In this document: in pieces, positions 16,625-24,018 of the stretch | How positions within the stretch are numbered: the stretch's first letter is position 1 | How the letters are laid out: each line of letters begins with the position of its first letter | Notes under the pieces: model-generated | Database searches by the model: none | The model's input: only the letters and a program-made list of their open reading frames with translations | Told to the model about the DNA's origin: nothing | Made by a program: the position numbers and the translations under genes | DNA from: Pseudomonadota bacterium | GTDB taxonomy: Bacteria; Pseudomonadota; Gammaproteobacteria; Burkholderiales; Burkholderiaceae_C | Reading direction: 5' to 3' | Length of the DNA stretch: 43,998 nucleotides | Assembly (NCBI GenBank): GCA_018241325.1 | Contig: JAFEEB010000003.1 | Span: forward strand, 5,123-49,120

Positions 16625-16693
16625 GTGCGCGGCGATTTTGCGCCCGCCCGGCGGCAGTGGCAAAAGCGCGCGCAGGCGGCTAGACTGCCGACC

Positions 16694-17938
16694 ATGAACC
16701 TCATCGAACCCATCCTGGCCAACGCCGCGGCCATGACCCAAGTGCGGCGCGACATCCATGCCCACCCCGAGCTGTGCTTCGAGGAAGTGCGCACCGCCGA
16801 CCTGGTGGCCGCCAGGCTGACCGAGTGGGGCATCCCCATTCACCGCGGCCTGGGCACCACGGGGGTGGTCGGCATCGTGCAGGGGCGCGACGGCGGCAAG
16901 AATGGCCGCGCCATCGGCCTGCGCGCCGACATGGACGCGCTGCCCATGACCGAGTTCAACACCTTCGAGCACGCCAGCACGCACAAGGGCAAGATGCACG
17001 CCTGCGGGCACGACGGCCACACCGCCATGCTGCTGGCCGCCGCGCAGCACCTGGCGGCGCACCGCGACTTCGACGGCACGGTGTACCTGATCTTCCAGCC
17101 CGCCGAGGAGGGCGGCGGCGGCGCGCGCGAGATGATCAAGGACGGGCTGTTCACGCGCTTTCCGATGGAGGCGGTGTTCGGCATGCACAACTGGCCGGGC
17201 AGCGACGTGGGCACCTTCGCCGTCAGCGCCGGACCCGTGATGGCGTCGAGCAACGAGTTCAGGATCACCCTCACCGGCAAGGGCGGGCACGCCGCCATGC
17301 CGCACATGGGCACCGACCCGGTGCCGATCGCCTGCCAGGTGGTGCAGGGCTTTCAGACCATCGTCTCGCGCAACAAGAAGCCGGTGGACGCGGGCGTGAT
17401 TTCGGTCACCATGATCCACGCCGGCGAGGCCACCAACGTCATCCCCGACGCCTGCGAGATCCAGGGCACGGTGCGCACCTTCACCTACGAGACGCTGGAC
17501 CTGATCGAGCGGCGCATGAAGGAGATTGCCGAGGGCGTGGCCACCGCCTTTGGCGCGCAATGCGCCTTCGAGTTCGTGCGCAACTACCCGCCCACCGTCA
17601 ACACCGCGTACGAGGCCGAGTTCTGCCGCCAGGTGATGAGCGGCATCGTCGGCGCCGACAAGGCCGTGGCGCAGGAGCCCACCATGGGCGCCGAGGACTT
17701 CGCCTACATGCTGCAGGCCAAGCCGGGGGCGTATTGCTTCATCGCCAACGGCTCGGGCGCGCACCGCGGCCGCTACGCCGGCGGCGGCCACGACGCGGGC
17801 CCCTGCACGCTGCACAACCCGCACTACGACTTCAACGACGAACTGATCCCGCTGGGCGGCACCTACTGGGTGCAACTGGCGCAGGCCTGGCTGGCGCACA
17901 CCCCGCCGGCCGACCGGCCGATGCCCGGAAAATCGTGA
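16694..17938 (+). CDS. M20-family amidohydrolase (hippurate hydrolase-like)
   Basis: Cytosolic di-metal amidohydrolase of 414 residues from the M20D group, which removes N-acyl groups from amino acids or related amides. Metal-site residues are visible: HACGHDGH (H102, C104, H106, H109), EE at 138-139 in FQPAEEGGGG, H165 in FGMHNWPG, and a C-terminal LHNPHYDFND. The dimerisation domain lies at about 185-300. Product naming as hippurate hydrolase follows family convention; the true substrate cannot be read from the sequence. It is divergent from the aminopeptidase gene with only 69 bp between starts. A 130-bp repeat begins within 3 bp of its stop. Confidence 0.93.
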   Translation: MNLIEPILANAAAMTQVRRDIHAHPELCFEEVRTADLVAARLTEWGIPIHRGLGTTGVVGIVQGRDGGKNGRAIGLRADMDALPMTEFNTFEHASTHKGKMHACGHDGHTAMLLAAAQHLAAHRDFDGTVYLIFQPAEEGGGGAREMIKDGLFTRFPMEAVFGMHNWPGSDVGTFAVSAGPVMASSNEFRITLTGKGGHAAMPHMGTDPVPIACQVVQGFQTIVSRNKKPVDAGVISVTMIHAGEATNVIPDACEIQGTVRTFTYETLDLIERRMKEIAEGVATAFGAQCAFEFVRNYPPTVNTAYEAEFCRQVMSGIVGADKAVAQEPTMGAEDFAYMLQAKPGAYCFIANGSGAHRGRYAGGGHDAGPCTLHNPHYDFNDELIPLGGTYWVQLAQAWLAHTPPADRPMPGKS

Positions 17939-17940
17939 AT

Positions 17941-18068
17941 CACCCCCAGTCTCCACACGCTGCGCGTTGTTGCGCCAACCCCCTCAAGGGGGCATCGCCA
18001 GTGACCGGGGAAACCCCGGCCACGGCGATCGCTGGCACGGCCTGCTCCGCGGCCATCGGATTTTTCGA
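17941..18068. repeat. Repeat family D, copy 1 (after the M20 gene)
   Basis: Nearly identical in sequence and length to 42277-42404: CACCCCCAGTCTCCAC, CCCCCTCAAGGGGGCATCGC, CCGGGGAAACCCCGG hairpin, CACGGCGATCGCTGGC and CTGCTCCGCGGCCAT. Both copies start 2 bp after a stop codon in the same orientation. The CCCCCTCAAGGGGG core recalls family C, so the two may be related. Confidence 0.88.
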
Positions 18069-18123
18069 GTCTCAGGTATCGCAGATGGCTCGCGCCCCCA
18101 TCCATCTCTGACCAGATCGTCTT

Positions 18124-18159
18124 GCTCCCTCTCCCTCTGGGAGAGGGTTGGGGTGAGGG
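18124..18159. repeat. Repeat family A half-element upstream of the DUF2817 gene
   Basis: A single half, GCTCCCTCTCCCTCTGGGAG followed by AGGGTTGGGGTGAGGG. The rest of the 266-bp gap 17939-18204 is family D repeat and short unassigned sequence. Confidence 0.75.
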
Positions 18160-18204
18160 CCAGCGGCGCTTCGCTCATGACCGACCTGACCATCTATCCC
18201 CCCC

Positions 18205-19293
18205 ATGATCCCCATCCCCAGCGCCTTCTCCCCCAGCTACGCCAGAGCCCGCGTCCAGTTCCTCGAAGCGGCGGCGGCCGCCGGCACGCGCATCGAGTCC
18301 TTCAAGCACCCGCTGCCCGGCAAGGATGGCGAGCAGCTGGCCATGGACGTGGCGCTGGACGGCGCGCCCGCCAGCGAGCGCCTGCTGATCGTCAGCAGCG
18401 CCTGCCACGGCGTCGAAGGCTTTTGCGGCAGCGGCGTGCAGGTGTTCGCGCTGCACGACGACGAATGGCGCGCCAAGGCCCGCGATGCGGGGGTGGCGGT
18501 GCTCTACATCCACGCGCTCAACCCCTGGGGCTTCTCGCACGTTCACCGCGTGACGCAGGAGAACGTGGACCTGAACCGCAACTTTCACGACTTCAGCCAG
18601 CCGCTGCCCGCCAACGAGGCGTACCGTCGCGTGCACCCGCTGCTGCTGCCCGCGGTCTGGCCGCCCGACGCCGCCAACCAGGCCGCCGTGCAGGCCTTCA
18701 TTGCGCGCGAGGGCATGGCCGCCTTGCAGGCCGCCATCTCGGGCGGGCAGCACGAGTTTGAAGGCGGCCTGTTCTATGGCGGCCGCGCGCCCACCTGGAG
18801 CAACCAGACGCTGCGCGCCGTGCTGGCCCGGCACGCGGCTGCGGCGCGCCGCGTGGCCTGGATCGACCTGCACACGGGCCTGGGGCCGAGCGGCGTGGGC
18901 GAGCGCATCTGGGCCGGCGCCAACGACGCGCCCGCCGTGGCCCGCGCCAAGCGCTGGTGGGGCGAGCAAGTCACCTCGATCTACGACGGCTCGTCCACCA
19001 GCGCGCTGCTGACGGGCCTGATGTGGGAGAGCATCCCGGACGCCGCGCCGCAGGCCGAGTACACCGGCATCGCCATGGAATACGGCACCCAGCCCGTGAC
19101 CGAGGTGCTGGACGCCTTGCGCGGCGACCACTGGCTGGCCGCGCACCCCGAGGCGCCACCCGCACTGGCCGCCCAGATCAAGGCCCGCATGCTGCGCGCC
19201 TTCTACACCGACACCGACGCCTGGAAGGGCCAGATCATCAGCCAGGCGCGGCAGGCGCAGTTTCAGGCGGTGGATGGCTTGCTGGAGACCTGA
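18205..19293 (+). CDS. DUF2817 family, M14-like metallopeptidase
   Basis: A 362-residue protein of the DUF2817 group related to M14 carboxypeptidases. Likely metal and catalytic features: SSACHGVEGFCGSG (His and Glu of an HxxE-type site), ENVDLNRNFHDF (substrate Asn-Arg as in M14), WIDLHTGLGPSG (third ligand His) and AMEYGTQP with a candidate catalytic Glu. No signal peptide is seen, so it is probably cytoplasmic. The ATG at 18205 is chosen; another in-frame ATG is not nearby. It follows the M20 gene on the same strand but across 266 bp of repeats, so cotranscription is uncertain. The substrate is unknown. Confidence 0.85.
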   Translation: MIPIPSAFSPSYARARVQFLEAAAAAGTRIESFKHPLPGKDGEQLAMDVALDGAPASERLLIVSSACHGVEGFCGSGVQVFALHDDEWRAKARDAGVAVLYIHALNPWGFSHVHRVTQENVDLNRNFHDFSQPLPANEAYRRVHPLLLPAVWPPDAANQAAVQAFIAREGMAALQAAISGGQHEFEGGLFYGGRAPTWSNQTLRAVLARHAAAARRVAWIDLHTGLGPSGVGERIWAGANDAPAVARAKRWWGEQVTSIYDGSSTSALLTGLMWESIPDAAPQAEYTGIAMEYGTQPVTEVLDALRGDHWLAAHPEAPPALAAQIKARMLRAFYTDTDAWKGQIISQARQAQFQAVDGLLET

Positions 19294-19395
19294 TCCGCGG
19301 CCCGGCAGAGCACAGCGACGCCAAGATTCCCAGAGAACGAGGGCCCCGGTTTGCCGCGCTGCGCGTGTGCCTGTGCGCGGCGCGGTTTGCCGCTG

Positions 19396-20175
19396 TCAAA
19401 CCCCGCCCAGCAGCGCCTCGCGCTCCTGCGCGATCACCTGCAGGCCGTCGAAGATCAGGTTGTCGATCAGCTCGTAGGGCCGCATCATCGAGGGCATCAT
19501 CTTCCAGCCCGCGCCGCCGGTCATCAGGCACAGGGGCTCGGCCCCGCAGCGCAGGAACAGGTGGCGAAACATGCGCTCGCAGGCCCCGGCAATGGCATAG
19601 GTGCCGCCCGAGGTCAGGGCGTCGCTGGTGTTGGTCGGAAACTCCACCACGTCGCCCGTGGGCACGTGCAGGCCGGCGGTGCCCGATTCGAGCGCGCGCA
19701 GCATGATGCCGTGGCCCGGCAGGATCAGCCCGCCCAGAAAACGCCCGCTGGTGTCGATGGCCTCCACCGTCACCGCCGTGCCCACCATCACCAGCAGGAT
19801 CGGCCGCGCCGGGCCGCGCGCCAGCATGTGGTGGCGCGCGCCGATCATGGCGACCCAGCGGTCGGCGCCCAGGCGCGCCGGAAAATCGTAACCATTGGTC
19901 AGGCCCGCCTCGGCCTCCGAGGCCACCACCCAGCGCGGCTCGACCTCCCAGCGCTCCATCTGCTCCTGCACGCGGTGCTTGACGGCCTGCCCCGCCACGA
20001 TGCAGCCCAGCATGCGCGTGGGCTCGGGCAGCTTGGCCCACGCCCCTTCGGCCAGGCCGTCGAGCTGCTCCAGAAACTCCACCCCGTGCGCCAGCACCGG
20101 CGCACCCATGGCCGGGCGCTGATACAGCGTCCATTTCAGTCGCGTATTGCCGACGTCGATCGCCAAAAATGTCAT
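19396..20175 (-). CDS. coaX: Type III pantothenate kinase CoaX
   Basis: First step of coenzyme A synthesis: phosphorylates pantothenate using ATP. The 259-residue ASKHA-fold protein opens [18 protein letters not shown] (phosphate-1 loop). [15 protein letters not shown] carries the GADR motif with the catalytic Asp, [10 protein letters not shown] is the second phosphate motif, and [14 protein letters not shown] follows. Type III enzymes need a monovalent cation. ATG 20175 is preferred to an upstream TTG. A TATATT box (20189-20184 on the minus strand) lies only 8 bp before the ATG, suggesting a leaderless or nearly leaderless mRNA. birA, a frequent neighbour, is absent. Confidence 0.95.
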   Translation of the reverse strand: MTFLAIDVGNTRLKWTLYQRPAMGAPVLAHGVEFLEQLDGLAEGAWAKLPEPTRMLGCIVAGQAVKHRVQEQMERWEVEPRWVVASEAEAGLTNGYDFPARLGADRWVAMIGARHHMLARGPARPILLVMVGTAVTVEAIDTSGRFLGGLILPGHGIMLRALESGTAGLHVPTGDVVEFPTNTSDALTSGGTYAIAGACERMFRHLFLRCGAEPLCLMTGGAGWKMMPSMMRPYELIDNLIFDGLQVIAQEREALLGGV

Positions 20176-20243
20176 GGGGATGCAATATAAGCGCAGATGC
20201 CCGTTTTGCCCCAAGGATTTGCACCCTCGCTGCGGGCGTTACA

Positions 20244-20261
20244 GTGGACGCTTTCGTCCAC
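20244..20261. promoter_or_regulatory. Small perfect inverted repeat upstream of the BON-LysM gene
   Basis: GTGGACGCTTTCGTCCAC forms a 7-bp stem with a 4-base loop, 22 bp before the start codon and just upstream of the AAAAGGAGA ribosome site. It could be an operator or a 5' hairpin; the role is not known. Confidence 0.4.
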
Positions 20262-20283
20262 ACCACGCAAAAGGAGAATTCGC

Positions 20284-20766
20284 ATGGGATTGTTCAGTTT
20301 CATCAAGGAAGCCGGTGAGAAGCTGTTTGGCGGCAAGGAAGTCGAGCAGGCCGCGGCCAGCGGCGCGCCCAACGTGGCCGAGCTGAACCAGAAGGCGGCC
20401 GACGCCATCAAGGCCTACGTCGAGGCGCAGACCCTGGGCGTGATCGGCCTGGACGTGGGCTTTGACGGCGCCAGCGGCAAGGTCACCCTGGCCGGCAGCG
20501 CGCCCAGCCAGGAGGCCGCCGAAAAAGCGGGGCTTGCCGCCGGCAACGTGGCCAGCGTGAGCGGGGTGGACAACAACCTGCAATACCCCGCGGGCACCGC
20601 CTCGCAGTACCACGACGTGGTGCGTGGCGACACGCTCTCGGCCATCGCCAAGAAGTACTACGGCGACGCCAACAAGTACCCTGTCATCTTCGAGGCCAAC
20701 AAGCCCATGCTGACGCACCCGGACAAGATCTATCCGGGGCAGAAGCTGCGCATTCCGGCACTTTGA
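20284..20766 (+). CDS. kbp: BON and LysM domain protein (Kbp/YgaU family)
   Basis: A 160-residue protein with the E. coli Kbp (YgaU) architecture: MGLFSFIKEAGEKLFGG at the start, a BON domain at about 35-100 (GLDVGFDGASGKVTLAG, then VSGVDNNL), and a C-terminal LysM domain at about 108-158 (YHDVVRGDTLSAIAKKYYGD, IYPGQKLRIPAL). The E. coli protein binds potassium and helps at raised external potassium; whether this holds here is inference. No signal peptide is visible, so it is probably cytoplasmic. A strong ribosome site AAAAGGAGA lies 6-7 bp before the ATG. A family B repeat and an intrinsic terminator follow. Confidence 0.92.
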   Translation: MGLFSFIKEAGEKLFGGKEVEQAAASGAPNVAELNQKAADAIKAYVEAQTLGVIGLDVGFDGASGKVTLAGSAPSQEAAEKAGLAAGNVASVSGVDNNLQYPAGTASQYHDVVRGDTLSAIAKKYYGDANKYPVIFEANKPMLTHPDKIYPGQKLRIPAL

Positions 20767-20820
20767 AATTGATAGCTGCTTGCGCGCGTCGGGTGCGCGT
20801 TGCAGCCTGATTTCATCAAA
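20764..20820. repeat. Repeat family B copy at the 3' end of kbp
   Basis: TGAAATTGATAGCTGCTTGC, then GCGCGTCGGGTGCGCG and a TGATTTCATCAAAA tail. The first bases include the kbp stop codon, so the repeat joins the gene end exactly and lies directly before the terminator. Confidence 0.8.
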
Positions 20821-20821
20821 A

Positions 20822-20849
20822 CAAGGCACCTGCGGGTGCCTTGTTTTTT
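20822..20849 (+). terminator. Rho-independent terminator of kbp
   Basis: CAAGGCACC-TGCG-GGTGCCTTG makes a 9-bp perfect stem, followed at once by TTTTTT. It separates kbp from the amidase gene 36 bp downstream. Confidence 0.92.
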
Positions 20850-20885
20850 GTGCCGCACCGCGGCGTCGCGGCGTAGAGTGCCGGC

Positions 20886-22337
20886 ATGAACGCCCCCGCC
20901 GACGAGCCCATCACCGCGCTGGACGCCAGCGCCCTGTCCGACGCCATTCACGCCCGCCGCATCTCCTGTCGTGCGGTGATGCAGGCGTACCTGGAGCGCA
21001 TCGAGCGCCTGAACCCGCACTACAACGCCCTGGTGTCGCTTCGGCCACGCGACGTGCTGCTGGCCGAGGCCGACGCCTGCGATGCCGAGCTGGCCCTCGG
21101 CCACTCGCGCGGCTGGCTGCACGGCGTGCCGCAGGCCATCAAGGACCTGGCCAACGCCGCCGGCCTGCCCACCACGCTGGGCTCGCCGCTGATGCGGCAC
21201 TTCGTCGCGCGCGAGGACGGCCTGATGGTGGCGCGCATGAAGCAGGCCGGCTGCATCGTCATCGGCAAGAGCAACGTGCCCGAGTTCGGCCTGGGCTCGC
21301 ACACGTTCAACAGCGTCTTCGGCACCACCGTCAATGCCTTCGATCGACGCAAGTGCGCCGGCGGCTCCAGCGGCGGCGCGGCCGTGGCGCTGGCGCTGCG
21401 CCTGCTGCCGGTGGCCGATGGCTCGGACTTCATGGGCAGCCTGCGCAACCCCGCGGCCTGGGCCAACGTGTTCGGTTTTCGCCCCTCGCAGGGCCGCGTG
21501 CCCATGTGGCCGGTGCAGGACGTGTGGATCAGCCAGCTGGGCACCGAAGGCCCCATGGGCCGCAGCGTGCGCGACGTGGCCCGCCTGCTGGCCACGCAGG
21601 CGGGTTGGTCGGCAAATGCTCCCCTTTCAATAGCTGACGGCGCACATCTGGAGGGCGCTGAAGCCACTTTTGATCCAAAAAGCACCCGCATCGGCTGGCT
21701 GGCCGACCTGGACGGCTACCTGGCGATGGAGCCCGGCATCCTGGAGCGCTGCGCGCAGGGCCTGGGCCGGCTGCAGGCGTTGGGCTGCCCGGTGGAGCCG
21801 GCCGCGCTGGGCATGGCCCCCGAGCGCGTGTGGGACGCCTGGCTCGTCTGGCGCCGCGTGCTGGTGGCCGCGCGCATCGCGCCGTTTTTGCTGAAGGACA
21901 GCCACCGCGCCCACATCAAGCCCGAGGCGCTGTGGGAGCACGAGCAGGCCGCGCAGTGCAGCGCCGCGCAGTTCATGGCCGCCAGCGTCACGCGCACGCA
22001 GTTTCACCAGCAGATGCTGAAATTGTTCGAGCAGCACGACGTCCTGGCCCTGCCCACGGCACAGGTCTGGCCCTTCGACGCCAGCGAGCGCTGGCCGCGC
22101 CAGATCGCCGGCCGCACCATGGACACCTACCACCGCTGGATGGAGGTGGTGATCTACGCCACCTTCGCCGGCCTGCCCTGCATCAGCGTGCCGGCGGGCT
22201 TCAACGCCGCCGGCCTGCCCATGGGCCTGCAACTGATCGGCCGCCCGCGCGACGATGCGGGCGTGTTGCGGCTGGCCGCCGCCTACGAGGCGGTGATTGG
22301 CGACTGGCTGGCGGTGCAGCCGCCGATCGAGGGTTAA
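20886..22337 (+). CDS. Amidase, amidase-signature family, with an in-frame repeat
   Basis: A 483-residue hydrolase of the amidase signature family (amide to acid and ammonia). The Ser-cisSer-Lys triad is visible: Lys86 in VPQAIKD, Ser161 in the CAGGSSGGAAVALA glycine-serine loop, and Ser185 in DFMGSLRNPA, with the expected 24-residue spacing between the serines. No signal peptide, so cytoplasmic. It follows the kbp terminator, implying its own promoter in a very short gap. Residues about 247-265 (ANAPLSIADGAHLEGAEATF) are encoded by a family B repeat at 21624-21681, which lies between the catalytic core and the C-terminal part. The substrate is not predictable. Confidence 0.92.
   Translation: MNAPADEPITALDASALSDAIHARRISCRAVMQAYLERIERLNPHYNALVSLRPRDVLLAEADACDAELALGHSRGWLHGVPQAIKDLANAAGLPTTLGSPLMRHFVAREDGLMVARMKQAGCIVIGKSNVPEFGLGSHTFNSVFGTTVNAFDRRKCAGGSSGGAAVALALRLLPVADGSDFMGSLRNPAAWANVFGFRPSQGRVPMWPVQDVWISQLGTEGPMGRSVRDVARLLATQAGWSANAPLSIADGAHLEGAEATFDPKSTRIGWLADLDGYLAMEPGILERCAQGLGRLQALGCPVEPAALGMAPERVWDAWLVWRRVLVAARIAPFLLKDSHRAHIKPEALWEHEQAAQCSAAQFMAASVTRTQFHQQMLKLFEQHDVLALPTAQVWPFDASERWPRQIAGRTMDTYHRWMEVVIYATFAGLPCISVPAGFNAAGLPMGLQLIGRPRDDAGVLRLAAAYEAVIGDWLAVQPPIEG
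21624..21681. repeat. Repeat family B copy inside the amidase gene
   Basis: CCTTTCAATAGCTGACGGCG, then CACATCTGGAGGGCGCTG and a CCACTTTTGATCCAAAAA tail follow the family B layout (ATAGCTG, GCGC, spacer, complementary GCGC, A/T-rich end). It is read in frame with no stop. Confidence 0.65.
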
Positions 22338-22340
22338 CTC

Positions 22341-22655
22341 GCCGGCCCCTTGGGGAGAGCGTTGGGGCGAGGTCTTGCACCCTCGCCCCTTTGGGAAGAG
22401 GGCTGGGGTGAGGGGCAGCGGCGTTGGATGGGCCCGCTCTTGTCTGACGTTTGGCTGATTCTGCGTTCTTCGGCTGGCCGGGATGTGCGCCCGGCAGCGC
22501 AGTCCCTTTCTTTGACTCGCCAAAGAAAGGAACCAAAGAAAGCGCCCCCACGTCTGCGACCCCTGCGCTTCGCTTCGGGGCGACCCTGCGGCGCAGCCTC
22601 AAGGGGCGAGGGTGCAAGACCTCTCCCCAACCCGTTCCCCAGAGGAGCGAGGGAG
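22341..22655. repeat. Repeat-filled 332-bp gap between the amidase and the dioxygenase-rhodanese gene
   Basis: No gene is supported between 22338 and 22669. The gap holds two family A half-elements (22341-22414), a perfect 9-bp inverted repeat CCTTTCTTT-8 bp-AAAGAAAGG at 22505-22530 followed by another AAAGAAAG, a GC-rich CTGCGCTTCGCTTCGGGGCG stretch, and a further family A half (22602-22655). It lies between convergent genes. The long open frames here are repeat translations with no family resemblance. Confidence 0.75.
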
Positions 22656-22669
22656 AAAAAGTCAGTCGT

Positions 22670-23836
22670 TCAGTTCTGCTTCCACGGCAGCCCGGCCTTG
22701 CGCCAGCCGCCGAGTTGGCCGCGCTGGGCCTGCGCGTTCAAATCGCCCTCGAAGCCGCCGACGATGTTGTAGGCCGTCAGGCCCAGCTCGGTCGCGCGGC
22801 GCGCGGCGGCGATCGAGCGCACGCCGCTGCGGCACAGCATGGCCAGCGCCTTGTTGCCCTGCGCGGCGTCGCGCACCTGGGTGTCGAAGTCGGCGTTCAG
22901 GGCCATGCCCGGCCACTGCTTCCAGGCCACGGCCTGCGCGCCGGGCACGAAGCCCACCCACTCGCGCTCGGCGTCGGTGCGCACGTCCACCACCACGGCG
23001 CGGCCGGCCTGCATCCAGGCGTGGGCGGTGCCCGGCTCGATGTCGCCGGCGTAGCCCGTGGCGGGCCGCACCTCGCCCTCGGCCGGCACGGCGGCGCCCG
23101 CGTCCTGGCGCAGGCCCGAGCGCTGGTTGGCCGGCACGGCCTCGTCGATGCGGCGCGGGCGTGGCAGGTGCAGCTCGTTCATCAGGACGATGAACTCGTC
23201 GCGCGTCTTGCCGGCCAGGCGCGGGTTGGTGGCCTTCTCGACGCCGATGCTCGACTGCGCGCGCTCGTGGTAGTCGTGCGCCGGCCAGACGATGGTGGTG
23301 GCCGGCAGGGTGAACAGCTTTTGCGTGATGCTGTCGTACAGCTGGCCGGCGTCGCCCGACTGAAAGTCGGTGCGCCCGCAGCCCTGGATCAGCAGCGTGT
23401 CGCCGGTGAACACGTGCGCCGGCGCCGGCTGATCCTGAGGCGCCCACAAGAAGCACACGCTGCCCGCGGTGTGGCCGGGCGTGTGCAGCACGCGCACCGA
23501 CTCGCCGCCAAAGCGCAACGTGTCGCCGTCGTGCAGTTGCACCGCGGCCGTGCCCACGTCGCAGCCGGCCGGCGCGGCCATGCGCGCGCCGGTCAGCTCG
23601 GCCAGCTTGGCGGCGCTGGTGATGTGGTCGGCGTGCGCGTGGGTTTCCACCGTCCATTTCAGCTTCAGTCGCAGGTGCTCGAGCGCGGCCATGTCGCGCT
23701 CGAGTTGCTCCTCGACCGGGTCGATGATCAGCGCCTCGCGCGTGGCCTCGTCCACCAGGATGTAGGTGTAGGTGCTGGAGCCCGGGTCGAACAACTGGGT
23801 GGGCTGGGGTGAATCGTCGCGGGGATTGAAGCTCAT
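22670..23836 (-). CDS. Persulfide dioxygenase-rhodanese fusion protein (ETHE1-like)
   Basis: Two-domain sulfur enzyme of 388 residues. The N-terminal metallo-beta-lactamase fold (about 10-235) has THAHADH (H66, H68, D70, H71), TPGHTAG (H122), TGDTLL (D146) and WPAHDYH (H187), as in ETHE1-type iron persulfide dioxygenases that oxidise glutathione persulfide to sulfite. The C-terminal rhodanese domain (about 265-380) has the active Cys335 in LCRSGVRS. Natural fusions of this kind (PRF, characterised in Burkholderia phytofirmans) link the two steps of sulfide or thiosulfate handling. The start ATG 23836 is divergent from icmF across 182 bp containing a perfect palindrome. Probably cytoplasmic; no signal peptide. 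Confidence 0.93.
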   Translation of the reverse strand: MSFNPRDDSPQPTQLFDPGSSTYTYILVDEATREALIIDPVEEQLERDMAALEHLRLKLKWTVETHAHADHITSAAKLAELTGARMAAPAGCDVGTAAVQLHDGDTLRFGGESVRVLHTPGHTAGSVCFLWAPQDQPAPAHVFTGDTLLIQGCGRTDFQSGDAGQLYDSITQKLFTLPATTIVWPAHDYHERAQSSIGVEKATNPRLAGKTRDEFIVLMNELHLPRPRRIDEAVPANQRSGLRQDAGAAVPAEGEVRPATGYAGDIEPGTAHAWMQAGRAVVVDVRTDAEREWVGFVPGAQAVAWKQWPGMALNADFDTQVRDAAQGNKALAMLCRSGVRSIAAARRATELGLTAYNIVGGFEGDLNAQAQRGQLGGWRKAGLPWKQN

Positions 23837-23916
23837 CGGTGCAGTTTATGACTGAACGCGACTGCGCGCCAAGACCGGCCAGCCCTTGCGGACACGCGCC
23901 CTCGCGTTCCATAATA

Positions 23917-23936
23917 TGACGTTTACGTAAACGTCA
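23917..23936. promoter_or_regulatory. Perfect 20-bp palindrome in the icmF / persulfide dioxygenase intergenic region
   Basis: TGACGTTTACGTAAACGTCA is its own reverse complement. It lies 82 bp before the icmF ATG and 80 bp before the divergent dioxygenase ATG, in the only A/T-rich part of the gap. It resembles, from memory, the TTTACGT-ACGTAAA-like sites of regulators of branched-chain amino acid and acyl-CoA degradation (LiuR type), which would suit icmF. No such regulator gene is in the window. Confidence 0.7.
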
Positions 23937-24018
23937 ATTGGCGCCACGGCCGTACCCCATGGACGCGCGCGCGCCAAACTGATTCAATCCCCCCCATTGC
24001 CGCCGAGGAGACATCCGC

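Noticed and set aside
17941-18068. Insertion sequence or MITE with target duplication
   Set aside because: No terminal inverted repeats with matching direct repeats could be recognised at the ends; kept as a dispersed repeat only.
22338-22669. Small proteins in the repeat-rich gap
   Set aside because: The translations derive from dispersed repeats (PFFDSPKKGTKES-type) that occur as non-coding elements, with no ribosome site.
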